NCBI RefSeq assembly: GCF_025562455.1
Contig: NZ_JAHPRO010000012.1
Span: 1 to 64,000, forward strand
Direction: 5' to 3'
DNA: 64,000 nucleotides
DNA from: Acinetobacter sp. WU_MDCI_Axc73
GTDB taxonomy: Bacteria > Pseudomonadota > Gammaproteobacteria > Pseudomonadales > Moraxellaceae
The notes beneath the pieces are model-generated. The model was given only the letters and a program-made list of their open reading frames with translations. It had not been told where the DNA came from and ran no database searches. The translations under genes were made by a program, and so were the position numbers. Below, piece by piece: positions 17,763 to 27,580 of the stretch (position 1 is its first letter; each line of letters starts with the position of its first letter).

Positions 17763-17842
17763 AAGACTTTTTTCATCATTTTTAAAGCCGCTTTATTTTT
17801 CTCCCACTGAAAGAAATAAAAGGTACTTACGAAAAAAGTCTT
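17763..17842. repeat. Intergenic hairpin repeat, copy B
   Basis: Outer arms AAGACTTTTTTC (17763-17774) and GAAAAAAGTCTT (17831-17842) are perfect 12-bp inverted repeats. The inner part, CGCTTTATTTTTCTCCC and GAAAGAAATAAAAGG, aligns with copy A at 15108-15184. The outer arms differ from copy A on both sides in a way that keeps pairing. It lies in the 306-bp gap between the GNAT and VOC genes, the only structure seen there. Confidence 0.7.
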
Positions 17843-17963
17843 CTAACGTTTAAATGTTTTCAAATAGGCGATATGCTGGTCGCCAAAAGATGATACTGTT
17901 TTACAGCAAAGAAAATCCCAAGATAAAGAAATACTTCAAAATACAAGCTGAATTGAGAAAAAA

Positions 17964-18341
17964 ATGAATCAAAACCAAAAAATTATTCCTGTCTTACGTA
18001 TTTTTGATGTGGAAAAGGCCAAAGCTTTTTATCTAGATTTTCTGGGTTTTCAACTGGATTGGACGCATCAATTTGAAGATAACTTTCCGCTTTATATGCA
18101 AATTTCTAAAGACCAATATTGCCTACATTTAACGGAACATTATGGCGATTGCAGTCCAGGCGCATTGGTACGGTTGCATGTAGTGGAGTTAGAACAATTT
18201 GCTCAACAGCTTTTAGATCAAAATGCCCGATTTGCCAAGCCACAGATCGAAACTGTGCCATGGGGAAATTTAGAATTATCGATTCGCGATCCCTTTTCAA
18301 ATCGTTTAGTGTTTTGGAAAGATCAGGCAGAAACTACCTGA
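17964..18341 (+). CDS. Glyoxalase/bleomycin-resistance (VOC) superfamily protein
   Basis: 125 aa, one VOC unit with paired beta-alpha-beta-beta-beta modules. VLRIFDVEKAKAFYLDFLGFQLDW is the usual opening; the C-terminus WGNLELSIRDPFSNRLVFW is the matching end. The length and layout match bleomycin-binding-like and uncharacterised VOC proteins. Bleomycin resistance is not implied. It converges on the patatin gene, with 12 bp between stops. Confidence 0.88.
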   Translation: MNQNQKIIPVLRIFDVEKAKAFYLDFLGFQLDWTHQFEDNFPLYMQISKDQYCLHLTEHYGDCSPGALVRLHVVELEQFAQQLLDQNARFAKPQIETVPWGNLELSIRDPFSNRLVFWKDQAETT

Positions 18342-18353
18342 TCTTTGAGGAGA

Positions 18354-19223
18354 TTAGGGCAGGGTTTTCCATTGTTCCATCGCAGCGAATCCTGTTTCCA
18401 GACCGACTTGATAGGTATATTGCAACTTCTTGCGATCTTTACAAAGACGATTTGCCAATCCTTTTTTATTGGGAACGCAAACTTCAAGAATGTGTTGTTG
18501 ATGCTCAGTTGACAAGGGCTGACGTAGAAAATTGACAGAATCATTATAACGATGGCAGCGTTCTTTTAAACTTAATGCAAAGCCTTGATGATTCTTCACA
18601 ATATATTTAGCTAAAAATTGATCACCTTTACTACTGGCTTTAAAATAATGCTGTGGACGTGTGCGAATCACCATTAGCTTACTCACATCAGCTTGTTGCG
18701 CTGCCCACTGTACAGGTAACGCATCTGCGACACCGCCGTCAAAATAAGGCTCACCCATAATGTGGACAGGTTGACGAGTCAATACAGGAATCGTGCTAGA
18801 GGCGCGTAAAGCATCCAGTAGATTATCTCGTCCTGCCCTTAAATATTCTGCACGACCACTTTGTGCGTGAGTGAGTACCATATAAAAATCAGGATTTTTA
18901 TCAAACAAGGCTTGTTGATCGAGCGGATGTTCAGTTTCACCCACTTGCCACATCCATTCTAAATCGAGTAAATCGCCCCCTTTCAAGAAGCGTTTATAAC
19001 TGATAAATTCTGGACGTAGAGAATGATCAATATAAAAATTCAAAGTCCGACCCTTTTGACCTGCCAGATAATTGGCAAGATTGGTAGAGCCAGAAGACAC
19101 GCCGACATAGAGGTCAAACGGGTTAAATTGCTGTTCTAAAAAGGCATCCAGTACGCCCGCAGTAAAAGCACCGCGCATACCACCGCCTTCAACGATAAGT
19201 GCCTGACGTTGTATTGCTGACAT
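18354..19223 (-). CDS. Patatin-like phospholipase (YjjU-like)
   Basis: 289 aa. The N-terminal LIVEGGGMRGAFTAGVLDAF gives the oxyanion-hole glycine motif, GVSSGS is the GxSxG nucleophile elbow (near residue 40), and FDGGVADALPVQ supplies the catalytic Asp as DGG. These are the bacterial patatin features; YjjU is the nearest recalled relative. It is probably a cytoplasmic or membrane-associated lipid acyl hydrolase. The small membrane gene lies 14 bp upstream on the same strand. Confidence 0.9.
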   Translation of the reverse strand: MSAIQRQALIVEGGGMRGAFTAGVLDAFLEQQFNPFDLYVGVSSGSTNLANYLAGQKGRTLNFYIDHSLRPEFISYKRFLKGGDLLDLEWMWQVGETEHPLDQQALFDKNPDFYMVLTHAQSGRAEYLRAGRDNLLDALRASSTIPVLTRQPVHIMGEPYFDGGVADALPVQWAAQQADVSKLMVIRTRPQHYFKASSKGDQFLAKYIVKNHQGFALSLKERCHRYNDSVNFLRQPLSTEHQQHILEVCVPNKKGLANRLCKDRKKLQYTYQVGLETGFAAMEQWKTLP

Positions 19224-19237
19224 GATATTTTCCAGTG

Positions 19238-19501
19238 TTAATGTTGCGAATGTGCATCCGTAGGCGTAGCCTGTTGAGTGGGCGCTTCATCATTTTGCTG
19301 ATTTTTAGATGCTGGTTGCGATGTCGTTTTGAGTTGGTAATGACCTTTTTTCGCTTCCTGATTGGGCATATAGTCAGGTTCACTGGACATGGCCAAGTAT
19401 AAAAAAGTGAAAAATATCGTGGTAATCGCCGCCACAATGATAATAAATTTCCAGCCTAGAGCTGTTGATTCAGAGTCATTGCCAGAAGATGATCTACTCA
19501 T
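19238..19501 (-). CDS. Small bitopic membrane protein of unknown function
   Basis: 87 aa from ATG 19501; a TTG at 19513 would add four residues. A short serine-rich N-terminus, one membrane segment (FIIIVAAITTIFFTFLYLAM), then a polar Gln/Thr/Ala-rich tail of about 45 residues (QPASKNQQNDEAPTQQATPT) that looks disordered. The family is not recognised. It precedes the patatin gene by 14 bp, so a link to that lipase is possible but unproven. Confidence 0.65.
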   Translation of the reverse strand: MSRSSSGNDSESTALGWKFIIIVAAITTIFFTFLYLAMSSEPDYMPNQEAKKGHYQLKTTSQPASKNQQNDEAPTQQATPTDAHSQH

Positions 19502-19663
19502 AAATGAGTCCAACCGTCAAAATGAAATAAAGAAAATAAGCGCTTGTTATAGCATAAAATTGAAAAAGAAAGATGTTTTTAGTTTAAAGCCTAATAAATA
19601 CAATAAGATAAAAGCACACCCTATTTCTAAGTATAAGATGTGCCAGAGAAATGCAGCGACTGC

Positions 19664-21799
19664 TTAGTGAATGCCTTCACTTTTTTGTGCTTTGTCTTTC
19701 AATAACTGCGGGGGATTAAAACGTTCACCATATTTTGCAGCAAGTTGTTCAGCACGTTGTAAGGATTTCTCGATACCATTTTGATTGAGGAATTGAATTG
19801 CACCGCCTGTCCACGGGGCAAAACCAATGCCAAAAATTGAACCGACATTGGCATCAACAACAGACTCTAAAACGCCTTCTTCATAACAGCGTAAAGTATC
19901 CAAGGCCTGAACAAATAGGAAGCGATCAATCATCTCCTGTTCCGAAATATCATTTTCTTTTGTCCAACGGCTGAGACCATCCCATAAATGCTTTTTACCA
20001 TTTTCAGGATACTCATAAAAACCTGCGCCTGCGGCCTTACCTTTACGATTCAGTTCATGAATCATGGTGTGTACTACTTCATCTACAGGAGTTTTTGGTA
20101 AGTCTTTACCCTCTGCTTGTAACGCTTTGCGTGCTTCTGCAGCAACATGTTCAGTCAGACTGAGAGACACTTCATCCTGAATTGCCAGTGGACCAATAGG
20201 CATGCCTGCTTTTAGTGCTGCCATTTCAATCTTGGCCGGATGTACGCCTTCAGCCAGCAAACGCATGCCTTCCTGAATGAATGTACCAAATACTCGACTG
20301 GTAAAGAAACCACGACTATCATTCACCACGATTGGTGTTTTGGCAATTTGCTGCACAAAATCGTAGGCTTTAGCGAGTGTTTCAGCAGAAGTCTGCTTGC
20401 CTTTGATGATTTCCACTAGTTGCATTTTATCGACGGGACTAAAGAAATGTAGACCAATGAAATTTTGAGCATATTTACTTGCCGTTGCCAATCCAGTGAT
20501 GGGTAAGGTGGACGTATTTGATGCAAAGATTCCACCTTCAGCCAAATACTGTTCAGCTTCTTGGGTGACTTGGGCTTTGAGTTCCTGATTTTCAAATACA
20601 GCTTCAATAATGAGGTCACAACCTGTTAAATCTACAGCATCTGATGTTGCCGTAATCAGCGCTAAAATCTGATCACGTTTCTCTGCGGTCATCCGACCTT
20701 GTGAAACACGTTTATCAAGTAACTTTTGCGAATAGGCTTTACCTTTTTCTGCATTTTCAACTGAGACATCTTTGAGTATAACGGGAATGCCTTGGGTTGC
20801 GGTAGCATAGGCAATTCCTGCCCCCATCATTCCAGCACCTAGAACGCCTACTTTGTTTGCTTTCCATTTTGCAATATTCGCAGGACGGCTTGCACCTGAT
20901 TTAATTGCATTCAGACCATGCCAAAAAGTGCCGATCATATTTTTGGAAATCTGACCGATAGTCAGTTGGGTGAAATAACGAGATTCGATACGTAAAGCTG
21001 TATCAACATCGACTTGCGCACCTTCAACTGCCGCCGCCATAATAGCTTCAGGAGCTGGGTAGCAGCCTTTGGTTTTGTCACGTAGCATCGCTGGTGCAAT
21101 TGCCAACACTTGAGCGACAGCAGGCGTTTTTGGATCGCCCCCTGGAATTTTGTAGCCTTTGATATCAAAAGGTTGTTGGCTTTTTGGATTGGCTTTTACC
21201 CAAGCAATTGCTTTGTCCAACAATTCTTGTTCATTTTCAACAGTGTCATGTACTAAACCTAGCGATTTTGCTTGATTCACCCCAAACTGCTTACCTTCGA
21301 GTAAAAAAGGGAATGCATTTTGTAGACCAAGCAAACGGACCATACGCACAATACCGCCTCCGCCTGGTAGCAAGCCCAAAGTTACCTCAGGTAAACCAAA
21401 TTTGGTTTTGGGATCATTGATGGCAATACGATAATGACAGCCTAGAGCCAATTCCCAACCACCGCCTAGCGCCGTACCATTTAATGCAGCAACTACAGGT
21501 ACGCCTAAAGTTTCAATGCTACGTAAGTGACTTTTGAGTTTTTCGGCCATGTTGAAAAATTCAGTGGCATGTTCAGGTTGAACCTGAATGAGTTCATCAA
21601 GGTCGCCGCCTGCAAAGAAGGTTTTCTTGGCAGAGCGGAAAATAACTCCTTTGAGATCAGTTTCAGCTTTGAGCTTTTGACTGACCTCATCCAGTGAATC
21701 ACGGAATTCCGCATTCATGGTATTGGCAGATTGACCCGATGAATCAAGGGTAAGAATGACAATATTGTCAGCATTTTTTTCGTATTTAATAGCGCTCAT
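19664..21799 (-). CDS. Fatty-acid oxidation multifunctional enzyme (enoyl-CoA hydratase / 3-hydroxyacyl-CoA dehydrogenase), FadB/FadJ-like
   Basis: 711 aa. The N-terminal crotonase domain has FFAGGDLDEL, ALGGGWELALGC (first catalytic Glu) and FGLPEVTLGLLPGGGG (second Glu). A NAD-binding 3-hydroxyacyl-CoA dehydrogenase domain follows with VGVLGAGMMGAGIAYATA and SNTSTLPITGLA, then FIGLHFFSPVDKMQLVEII carrying the catalytic His. It catalyses hydration and NAD-dependent oxidation in beta-oxidation. The thiolase gene lies 54 bp upstream on the same strand, which is the reverse of the usual fadB-fadA order. A second fadBA set may exist elsewhere, so no symbol is given. Confidence 0.92.
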   Translation of the reverse strand: MSAIKYEKNADNIVILTLDSSGQSANTMNAEFRDSLDEVSQKLKAETDLKGVIFRSAKKTFFAGGDLDELIQVQPEHATEFFNMAEKLKSHLRSIETLGVPVVAALNGTALGGGWELALGCHYRIAINDPKTKFGLPEVTLGLLPGGGGIVRMVRLLGLQNAFPFLLEGKQFGVNQAKSLGLVHDTVENEQELLDKAIAWVKANPKSQQPFDIKGYKIPGGDPKTPAVAQVLAIAPAMLRDKTKGCYPAPEAIMAAAVEGAQVDVDTALRIESRYFTQLTIGQISKNMIGTFWHGLNAIKSGASRPANIAKWKANKVGVLGAGMMGAGIAYATATQGIPVILKDVSVENAEKGKAYSQKLLDKRVSQGRMTAEKRDQILALITATSDAVDLTGCDLIIEAVFENQELKAQVTQEAEQYLAEGGIFASNTSTLPITGLATASKYAQNFIGLHFFSPVDKMQLVEIIKGKQTSAETLAKAYDFVQQIAKTPIVVNDSRGFFTSRVFGTFIQEGMRLLAEGVHPAKIEMAALKAGMPIGPLAIQDEVSLSLTEHVAAEARKALQAEGKDLPKTPVDEVVHTMIHELNRKGKAAGAGFYEYPENGKKHLWDGLSRWTKENDISEQEMIDRFLFVQALDTLRCYEEGVLESVVDANVGSIFGIGFAPWTGGAIQFLNQNGIEKSLQRAEQLAAKYGERFNPPQLLKDKAQKSEGIH

Positions 21800-21853
21800 A
21801 TATCATCGTCCAATATTTTATAAGCTTTGTTTCAAGTCATCCATTATCTGTAT

Positions 21854-23059
21854 TTATACAACTTCAATAATGGTGGCGATTCCCATTCCGCCACCGACAC
21901 ATAATGTTGCCAGACCTCGTTTTTTATCTTGACGCTCTAATTCATCTAATAACGTACCTAAAATCATCGCGCCTGTTGCGCCCAGAGGATGCCCCATCGC
22001 AATTGCACCACCGTTGACATTCACTTTCTCAGGTGGAATATTGAATTCATTGATAAAACGCATCACGACAGCAGCAAAAGCTTCATTGACTTCAAATAAG
22101 TCAATATCCTTAATGCTCAAGCCAGCTTTTTCTAATGCTTTACGTGCGGCAGGTGCAGGGCCTGTAAGCATAATGGTTGGATCTGTACCGACCAGTGCAG
22201 TTGCCAATACTTTGGCACGTGGTTTTAGACCCTGTTCTTTCATTGCTTTTTCAGAGGCAAGTAATACTACCGCCGCACCATCTACGATACCTGATGAGTT
22301 ACCAGCATGGTGCACATGGTTAATTTTTTGAGCTTCGGGATATTTTTGTAAGGCGACAGCGTCAAAGCCCATTTGCCCCATCATTTCAAAGCTAGCATTG
22401 AGTTTCGCCAAGCCTTCAACTGTGGTATTGCCCTTAATAAATTCATCTTTTTCTAAGATCAGCACACCTGAATGATCTTTTACAGGCACGACTGATTTGT
22501 CAAAATAGCCATTTGCCTGAGCTGCTGCTGCTTTTTGTTGTGAGCCAACAGCAAAGGTATCTACATCTGCTCGGCTATAACCATCTAAAGTTGCAATCAA
22601 GTCGGCACCCACGCCTTGTGGGACAAAAGAGGATTTTAAATTGGTTTCAGGATCAAGTGCCCATGGACCACCATCAGATCCCATCGGGATGCGTGACATG
22701 GACTCTACGCCACCAGCAACCACTAAATCCTCCCAACCTGAACGCACTTTTTGAGCGGCTAGGTTTACAGCTTCTAGCCCAGATGCGCAGAAACGATTAA
22801 TCTGAACCCCAGCCACATCATTACTCCAACCCGCAGCAATCGCAGCGATTTTGGGAATATCACCACCCTGATCGCCAATCGGGGTAACGCAGCCCAAAAC
22901 GATATCATCGACTTTGGAGGTGTCGAATTGGTGACGTTGCTGTAATTCATTGAGCAATGTCGTAACTAATGTAATGGGTTTGACTTCATAAAGTGAACCA
23001 TCTTTTTTTCCTTTTCCACGTGGTGTGCGGATGGCGTCGATGATATAAGCCTCGCTCAT
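21854..23059 (-). CDS. Acetyl-CoA C-acyltransferase (thiolase)
   Basis: 401 aa from ATG 23059, which has AAGGA six bases upstream; ATG 23062 is also possible. The acyl-enzyme cysteine lies in [11 protein letters not shown], the catalytic histidine in [16 protein letters not shown], and the second cysteine in CVGGGMGI. It cleaves 3-ketoacyl-CoA with CoA in beta-oxidation. Paired with the multifunctional enzyme downstream. An AraC-type regulator lies 780 bp upstream, with a small kinase-like gene between. Confidence 0.92.
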   Translation of the reverse strand: MSEAYIIDAIRTPRGKGKKDGSLYEVKPITLVTTLLNELQQRHQFDTSKVDDIVLGCVTPIGDQGGDIPKIAAIAAGWSNDVAGVQINRFCASGLEAVNLAAQKVRSGWEDLVVAGGVESMSRIPMGSDGGPWALDPETNLKSSFVPQGVGADLIATLDGYSRADVDTFAVGSQQKAAAAQANGYFDKSVVPVKDHSGVLILEKDEFIKGNTTVEGLAKLNASFEMMGQMGFDAVALQKYPEAQKINHVHHAGNSSGIVDGAAVVLLASEKAMKEQGLKPRAKVLATALVGTDPTIMLTGPAPAARKALEKAGLSIKDIDLFEVNEAFAAVVMRFINEFNIPPEKVNVNGGAIAMGHPLGATGAMILGTLLDELERQDKKRGLATLCVGGGMGIATIIEVV

Positions 23060-23243
23060 CATTCTTCCTTTTATGAACTTAAATATTTTTATAAATTGAG
23101 TGTAATTGATTTTAGACCCAACACAATGACGATATGGTCATCTTGCGGATGATGATTTTTGCCAATGCAGTGTTTTCAATAGAAACTTGATCAATATTTG
23201 CTTCATGAGTAGAATATTTGGCCATAAAAAATAATCTATTTAT

Positions 23244-23786
23244 ATGAAATTTATTAATGTTGTGGGAACATCTGCCTCTGGAAAAACTACTTTTGCTCGT
23301 CAGCTTGGTCAAAAGCTAGGGGTTGCTCATATTGAAATGGATGATTTGTTTTGGCGAGATGAGTGGCAAGAAACACCTGATGAGGAATTTTTTCCTAAAT
23401 TGCAAAGTCAAATGGATCTAGCGATTGGCGGATGGGTACTTGATGGTAATTATTCTCGAACACATGAATTAAAACTTAAGTATATCGATACCATCATTTG
23501 GTTAGATTATTCGTTTTCTTTAAATCTCTATCGTTCAGTAAAACGGGCAATTGGTCGGGCAATCACGCAAAAAAGATTGTGGCCGAATTCAAATAATCGA
23601 GAAAGTTTGAAGGGTAGTTTTCTTTCTAAAGACTCAATTATTTTATGGATGATCAGGCATCATGCAAAAAATAGAAAAAAATATTTAAATATGATGCAAA
23701 ACCCTACTTATCAACATATTCAATTTATTCGACTGACTTCACCTCAGCAGACAGCAAAATTTTTAAAAAATATCGGGTTTAAATAA
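23244..23786 (+). CDS. P-loop nucleoside/adenylate kinase-like protein (FlaR type)
   Basis: 180 aa. A Walker A motif GTSASGKTTFARQL stands near residue 9, HIEMDDLFWRDEW near 31 and DGNYSRTHELKLKYIDTIIWLDYSF near 75, with a C-terminal HHAKNRKKY helix. This layout matches small P-loop proteins annotated as topology modulation (FlaR) or adenylate kinase-related. The substrate is unknown. It stands alone, divergent from the thiolase and converging on the AraC gene. Confidence 0.82.
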   Translation: MKFINVVGTSASGKTTFARQLGQKLGVAHIEMDDLFWRDEWQETPDEEFFPKLQSQMDLAIGGWVLDGNYSRTHELKLKYIDTIIWLDYSFSLNLYRSVKRAIGRAITQKRLWPNSNNRESLKGSFLSKDSIILWMIRHHAKNRKKYLNMMQNPTYQHIQFIRLTSPQQTAKFLKNIGFK

Positions 23787-23841
23787 TAGAAAATCTGAGC
23801 CTTACCCATACTTTCTATTATTTATTTGGGTGATTTAAACC

Positions 23842-24852
23842 TTAATGATAACCGTGTAATTGACGATATAAACCAGGTGTTACACCAGTCCATTTTTTAA
23901 AAGCGCGGTGGAAGGTGCTGGTTTCACTAAAGCCGACTTGTTGCGCGACATCTTCAAGAGTCAAATCTGGATTCAACAATAAATGAATCGCAGCATCTCG
24001 GCGCAACGCATCTTTGACTCCTTGATAACTTTTACCTTCAGCAGCAAGGCGACGGCGCAACGTTTGCGGAGAAAGGTAAAGCATAGATGCCACATCATTC
24101 AGGGTTGGCATTTCTTCACCAATCTGACTTTTGAGTACATCACGAATGCGTGAAGTCAGAGAATTGGTATTTTTAAACTTGACTAAAAGCTGTGCAGGTG
24201 CAGCTTTTAAAAATTCTTCTAGTGTTTTCTCATTTTGGCGAATCGGTAAGTCTAAATAATCTGCCGCAAATGTAATTTCGGTACGTGGCATATCAAATTG
24301 CATGACAGGGGCAAAGAACAATGCATCGTATTCATCGGCATGCGCAGGTCGAGGATAACCAAAATGAACACGTTCAAGTGGCAAACGACGTTCGATTAAC
24401 CATGAGGCCAAACCATGCCAAATCATCAGCATACTTTCGGTAATAAAATGATCAGGATCCAGACTCTTAGGAATCATGGGAACCAAACGCGCTTCATGTT
24501 TATCGCGTTCTAAAGTTACCGACCACTCGTCACCAAAAAGTTTATAAAATTGAGAAGATAAATCTAGTGCTTCGCCCAATGTCTTTGCATGAATAATCAA
24601 CTGGCACATAATGGCAAAAGTGCCTAAACGACGTGGTTGAACATCAAAGCCAACATGCTCATCCTGAGTGACCATCCACAGCATTTTGATAAAACGAGTA
24701 TACTGTTCAGGTGAAATACGCGCTTTGGGTTGACGTAATAATTCTGCTTCAATTCCAACGTGCGAAAGCAAGGTTTCGACATCCATGCCTAGGCGTTTAA
24801 CACCAGTCAAAGCCGCATTCACAAAATGGATACTAATGGTATCGCGACTCAT
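23842..24852 (-). CDS. AraC-family transcriptional regulator (Arabinose_bd-like N-domain)
   Basis: 336 aa from ATG 24852, chosen because AAGGA lies seven bases upstream; a longer frame to 24882 exists. The N-terminal 200 residues resemble the family found in OruR/ArgR-like and lipid-responsive AraC proteins. The C-terminal double HTH includes LNDVASMLYLSPQTLRRRLAAEG and VAQQVGFSETSTFHRAFKKWTG. It sits between fatty-acid oxidation genes and a divergent CaiB-type CoA transferase gene, so control of one or both is plausible, without direct evidence. Confidence 0.88.
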   Translation of the reverse strand: MSRDTISIHFVNAALTGVKRLGMDVETLLSHVGIEAELLRQPKARISPEQYTRFIKMLWMVTQDEHVGFDVQPRRLGTFAIMCQLIIHAKTLGEALDLSSQFYKLFGDEWSVTLERDKHEARLVPMIPKSLDPDHFITESMLMIWHGLASWLIERRLPLERVHFGYPRPAHADEYDALFFAPVMQFDMPRTEITFAADYLDLPIRQNEKTLEEFLKAAPAQLLVKFKNTNSLTSRIRDVLKSQIGEEMPTLNDVASMLYLSPQTLRRRLAAEGKSYQGVKDALRRDAAIHLLLNPDLTLEDVAQQVGFSETSTFHRAFKKWTGVTPGLYRQLHGYH

Positions 24853-25063
24853 GTTAAATCCTTCAGTCTCTTTTATGTTCACTTTTGATTGACCTAAATG
24901 ACTCTAAAAAATGTTCAATTGGCGATTTACAACAAGCGTAAATCACTTTTTACATGTTAAATTGCCGAAATGATCAAGGTAAATGGCTGAACATGACATT
25001 GTTTTGATTCTTTTATATCCCTAAGATGACTAAAAAGACAATAGTTTTAGGATGAAAATAACC

Positions 25064-26182
25064 ATGAGAACGGCATTAAACGGACTGAAAATACTGGATT
25101 TTTCAACATTGTTACCCGGGCCATTTGCCACGATGTATCTGGCAGACATGGGTGCAGAAGTGGTTCATATTGAATCTCCGACCCGTCCTGATCTGGTTCG
25201 GATTATGCCTCCTTATGCCAATGGACAAGCGACGTCGCATAGTTATCTTAATCGTAATAAACAGTCTATTGCACTGGATTTGAAAGATCCTGTCAGTATT
25301 GATCTGATTAAATCGAAAATTTCAGAATTTGATATTGTAGTTGAACAATTTCGTCCTGATGTTATGCAACGACTTGGGCTCGACTATGCCACATTATCTG
25401 CGATCAACCCTCGCTTGATTTATTGTTCCATTACAGGTTATGGGCAAACAGGCAGTTATAAAGATCGGGCTGGCCATGACATTAACTATTTAGCCTTATC
25501 AGGCATTATGGGGCATAGTGGACGTGAGCAGAGTGGACCACCGCCGCTAGGCATTCAGATTGCAGATGTTGCTGGTGGTTCTTTGCATGCTGTCATTGGT
25601 ATTTTAGCGGCAGTTGTTGAGAGAAGCCAAAGTGGTTTGGGACAACATATTGATATTTCCATGACGGATTGTGTAGTGGCACTCAATAGCATGGCAGCTT
25701 CGGCAAATCTAGCAGCAGATGTTGTACAGCAACCTGAGCAGGCTGTATTAAATGGCGGCAGTTTTTATGATTACTATCAAACCAAAGATGGTCGTTATAT
25801 TTCAGTAGGTAGTCTTGAACCACAATTTATGACAGGACTTGCAATGGCACTGGATTTACCCGTTTTATTAGAAAAAGGGGCATCATTTCATCCAGAAGAT
25901 CGACAATTGGTAAAACAAGCATTGGCAGATCAATTCAAAACTCAGGATTATGCGCATTGGCATCATGTATTTGCTGGCTTAGATGTCTGTGTTGAACCTG
26001 TTTTAAGTTTAGAGGAGGCATTGCATACGCCACTTGCTGTTGAGCGAGGTTGGGTAGTCGATGTTCCGTTATCTAAACAAACGGATCAAACCGAACCTCA
26101 GTTGGCTTGTCCGATTAAATTTTCAAGATCACAACCCCGCTATGATTTTATTGGGCAGGGATTAGGTGATGGAAAATGGTGA
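25064..26182 (+). CDS. CaiB/BaiF family CoA transferase (possible alpha-methylacyl-CoA racemase)
   Basis: 372 aa from ATG 25064; AGGA lies 11 bases upstream, whereas ATG 25052 overlaps that site. Class III CoA-transferase features: LKILDFSTLLPGPFATMYLADMGAEV, SYLNRNKQSIALDLK, VVEQFRPDVMQRLGLDY and CSITGYGQTGSYKDRAGHDI, whose Asp is the catalytic position. The sequence resembles alpha-methylacyl-CoA racemase, which inverts 2-methyl branched acyl-CoA and would suit neighbouring beta-oxidation genes. It is divergent from the AraC gene. Confidence 0.87.
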   Translation: MRTALNGLKILDFSTLLPGPFATMYLADMGAEVVHIESPTRPDLVRIMPPYANGQATSHSYLNRNKQSIALDLKDPVSIDLIKSKISEFDIVVEQFRPDVMQRLGLDYATLSAINPRLIYCSITGYGQTGSYKDRAGHDINYLALSGIMGHSGREQSGPPPLGIQIADVAGGSLHAVIGILAAVVERSQSGLGQHIDISMTDCVVALNSMAASANLAADVVQQPEQAVLNGGSFYDYYQTKDGRYISVGSLEPQFMTGLAMALDLPVLLEKGASFHPEDRQLVKQALADQFKTQDYAHWHHVFAGLDVCVEPVLSLEEALHTPLAVERGWVVDVPLSKQTDQTEPQLACPIKFSRSQPRYDFIGQGLGDGKW

Positions 26183-26305
26183 CAAATTAAGCTAATATCT
26201 GAAATAAAAGTGACTTAAATCAAATAATTAACATTTTGAATAAATTGTTATGCTTCGAATTATCGTAATCTTTATCGCATAACTATATAAAAAGGTTACG
26301 TAAAC

Positions 26306-27544
26306 ATGACAATTAATTCATCTTTAGTTGTTTCTTGTTTATCTGTCTTAACATTGAGTCTTTTCCAAACCTCTCATGCCGCTTCCGCATTTGATTCTTC
26401 AAGTCCGTGGATGTTTGGTGATTGGAATGGAAAACGTACCGAGTTACAGCAACAAGGATATGACTTTAGTTTTGGTTATACGGGCGAATTGGCAAATGTT
26501 CTGGATTCAAAGAAAACCTCGAATCATGGTACAGAATATGCTGATCAATTCTCATTAGGTGCACATCTGGATCTGAGTAAAATCGCAGGTTGGAATGACA
26601 CAGAAGCTCAAATCACGATTACTGAACGCAACGGGCATTCACTTTCTCAGACTTCACCTGCTTTAGATGGGCATTTAAGCTCAACACAGGAAATCTGGGG
26701 GCGTGGACAAACCTGGCGTTTAACCGATCTTTGGATTAAAAAGAAATTTTTTGATCAGGCGCTGGATATTAAAGTCGGTCGTTTTGGTGAGGGTGAAGAT
26801 TTTAATAGTTTCGACTGCGATTTTCAAAACTTGGCTTTATGTGGTTCGCAGGTCGGTAACTGGGTCGGTGATCAATGGTATAACTGGCCAGTAAGTCAGT
26901 GGGCATTACGGGTTAAATACAATTGGCAACCTGATTTATATACGCAGATTGGGGTATATGAATACAACCCAGAAAATCTGGAACGTGGTAAAGGTTTTAA
27001 CCTGAGTACCGATGGTTCAAAAGGTGCGATAATTCCAGCAGAAGTAGTTTGGTCTCCTAAATTAGGCGAGCAAGCACTCAATGGAGAATACCGTCTGGGT
27101 TATTATTACAGCACCGCAGATGCCGCAGAAATTAAAAATCCTCAACAAACTTCGCATAAGCAAGGTGGCTGGCTGGTTGTTAAACAGCAGCTTACTCGCG
27201 TGAATAATCAATCAGATCGCGGTCTTAGCGGTTTTATTAATCTAACGCTGCATGATTCGGATACCAATACAGTTAAAAATATGCAAAATATCGGCCTCGT
27301 TTATAAAGGTCCATTTGAACAGCGTCCACAAGACGATGTGGCTATTGGTTTTGCACGTATTGAAGTCAATGGTGATTTAGAGACCAATCAGGATGAAGAA
27401 TACAATACCGAGCTGTACTACGGTATTCATGCCAATAATTGGTTAACGATTCGTCCAAATATTCAGTACATACGTCATGTAGGCGCCTATAAAAATGGCG
27501 ATAACACATGGGTTGGCGGCATTAAATTGCAAACAGCTTTTTAA
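26306..27544 (+). CDS. oprB: OprB-family carbohydrate-selective porin
   Basis: 412 aa. A signal peptide ends near SHAASA, followed by SPWMFGDWNGKRTELQQQGYDF, the standard OprB opening. The C-terminal part is beta-barrel-like and ends GGIKLQTAF with terminal Phe. It would form a sugar-selective outer-membrane channel. The gcd gene follows after 36 bp, so the porin probably feeds glucose to the periplasmic dehydrogenase. Cys pairs (FDCDFQNLALCGS) suit a surface-loop disulfide. Confidence 0.9.
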   Translation: MTINSSLVVSCLSVLTLSLFQTSHAASAFDSSSPWMFGDWNGKRTELQQQGYDFSFGYTGELANVLDSKKTSNHGTEYADQFSLGAHLDLSKIAGWNDTEAQITITERNGHSLSQTSPALDGHLSSTQEIWGRGQTWRLTDLWIKKKFFDQALDIKVGRFGEGEDFNSFDCDFQNLALCGSQVGNWVGDQWYNWPVSQWALRVKYNWQPDLYTQIGVYEYNPENLERGKGFNLSTDGSKGAIIPAEVVWSPKLGEQALNGEYRLGYYYSTADAAEIKNPQQTSHKQGGWLVVKQQLTRVNNQSDRGLSGFINLTLHDSDTNTVKNMQNIGLVYKGPFEQRPQDDVAIGFARIEVNGDLETNQDEEYNTELYYGIHANNWLTIRPNIQYIRHVGAYKNGDNTWVGGIKLQTAF

Positions 27545-27580
27545 TTTCTATATAAAAACACAAATGAATAGGGTGGTATT

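Noticed and set aside
23112-23312. 66-aa minus-strand frame overlapping the kinase-like gene
   Set aside because: It runs through the start region of the P-loop gene, lacks a ribosome binding site at any internal ATG, and has no recognisable features.
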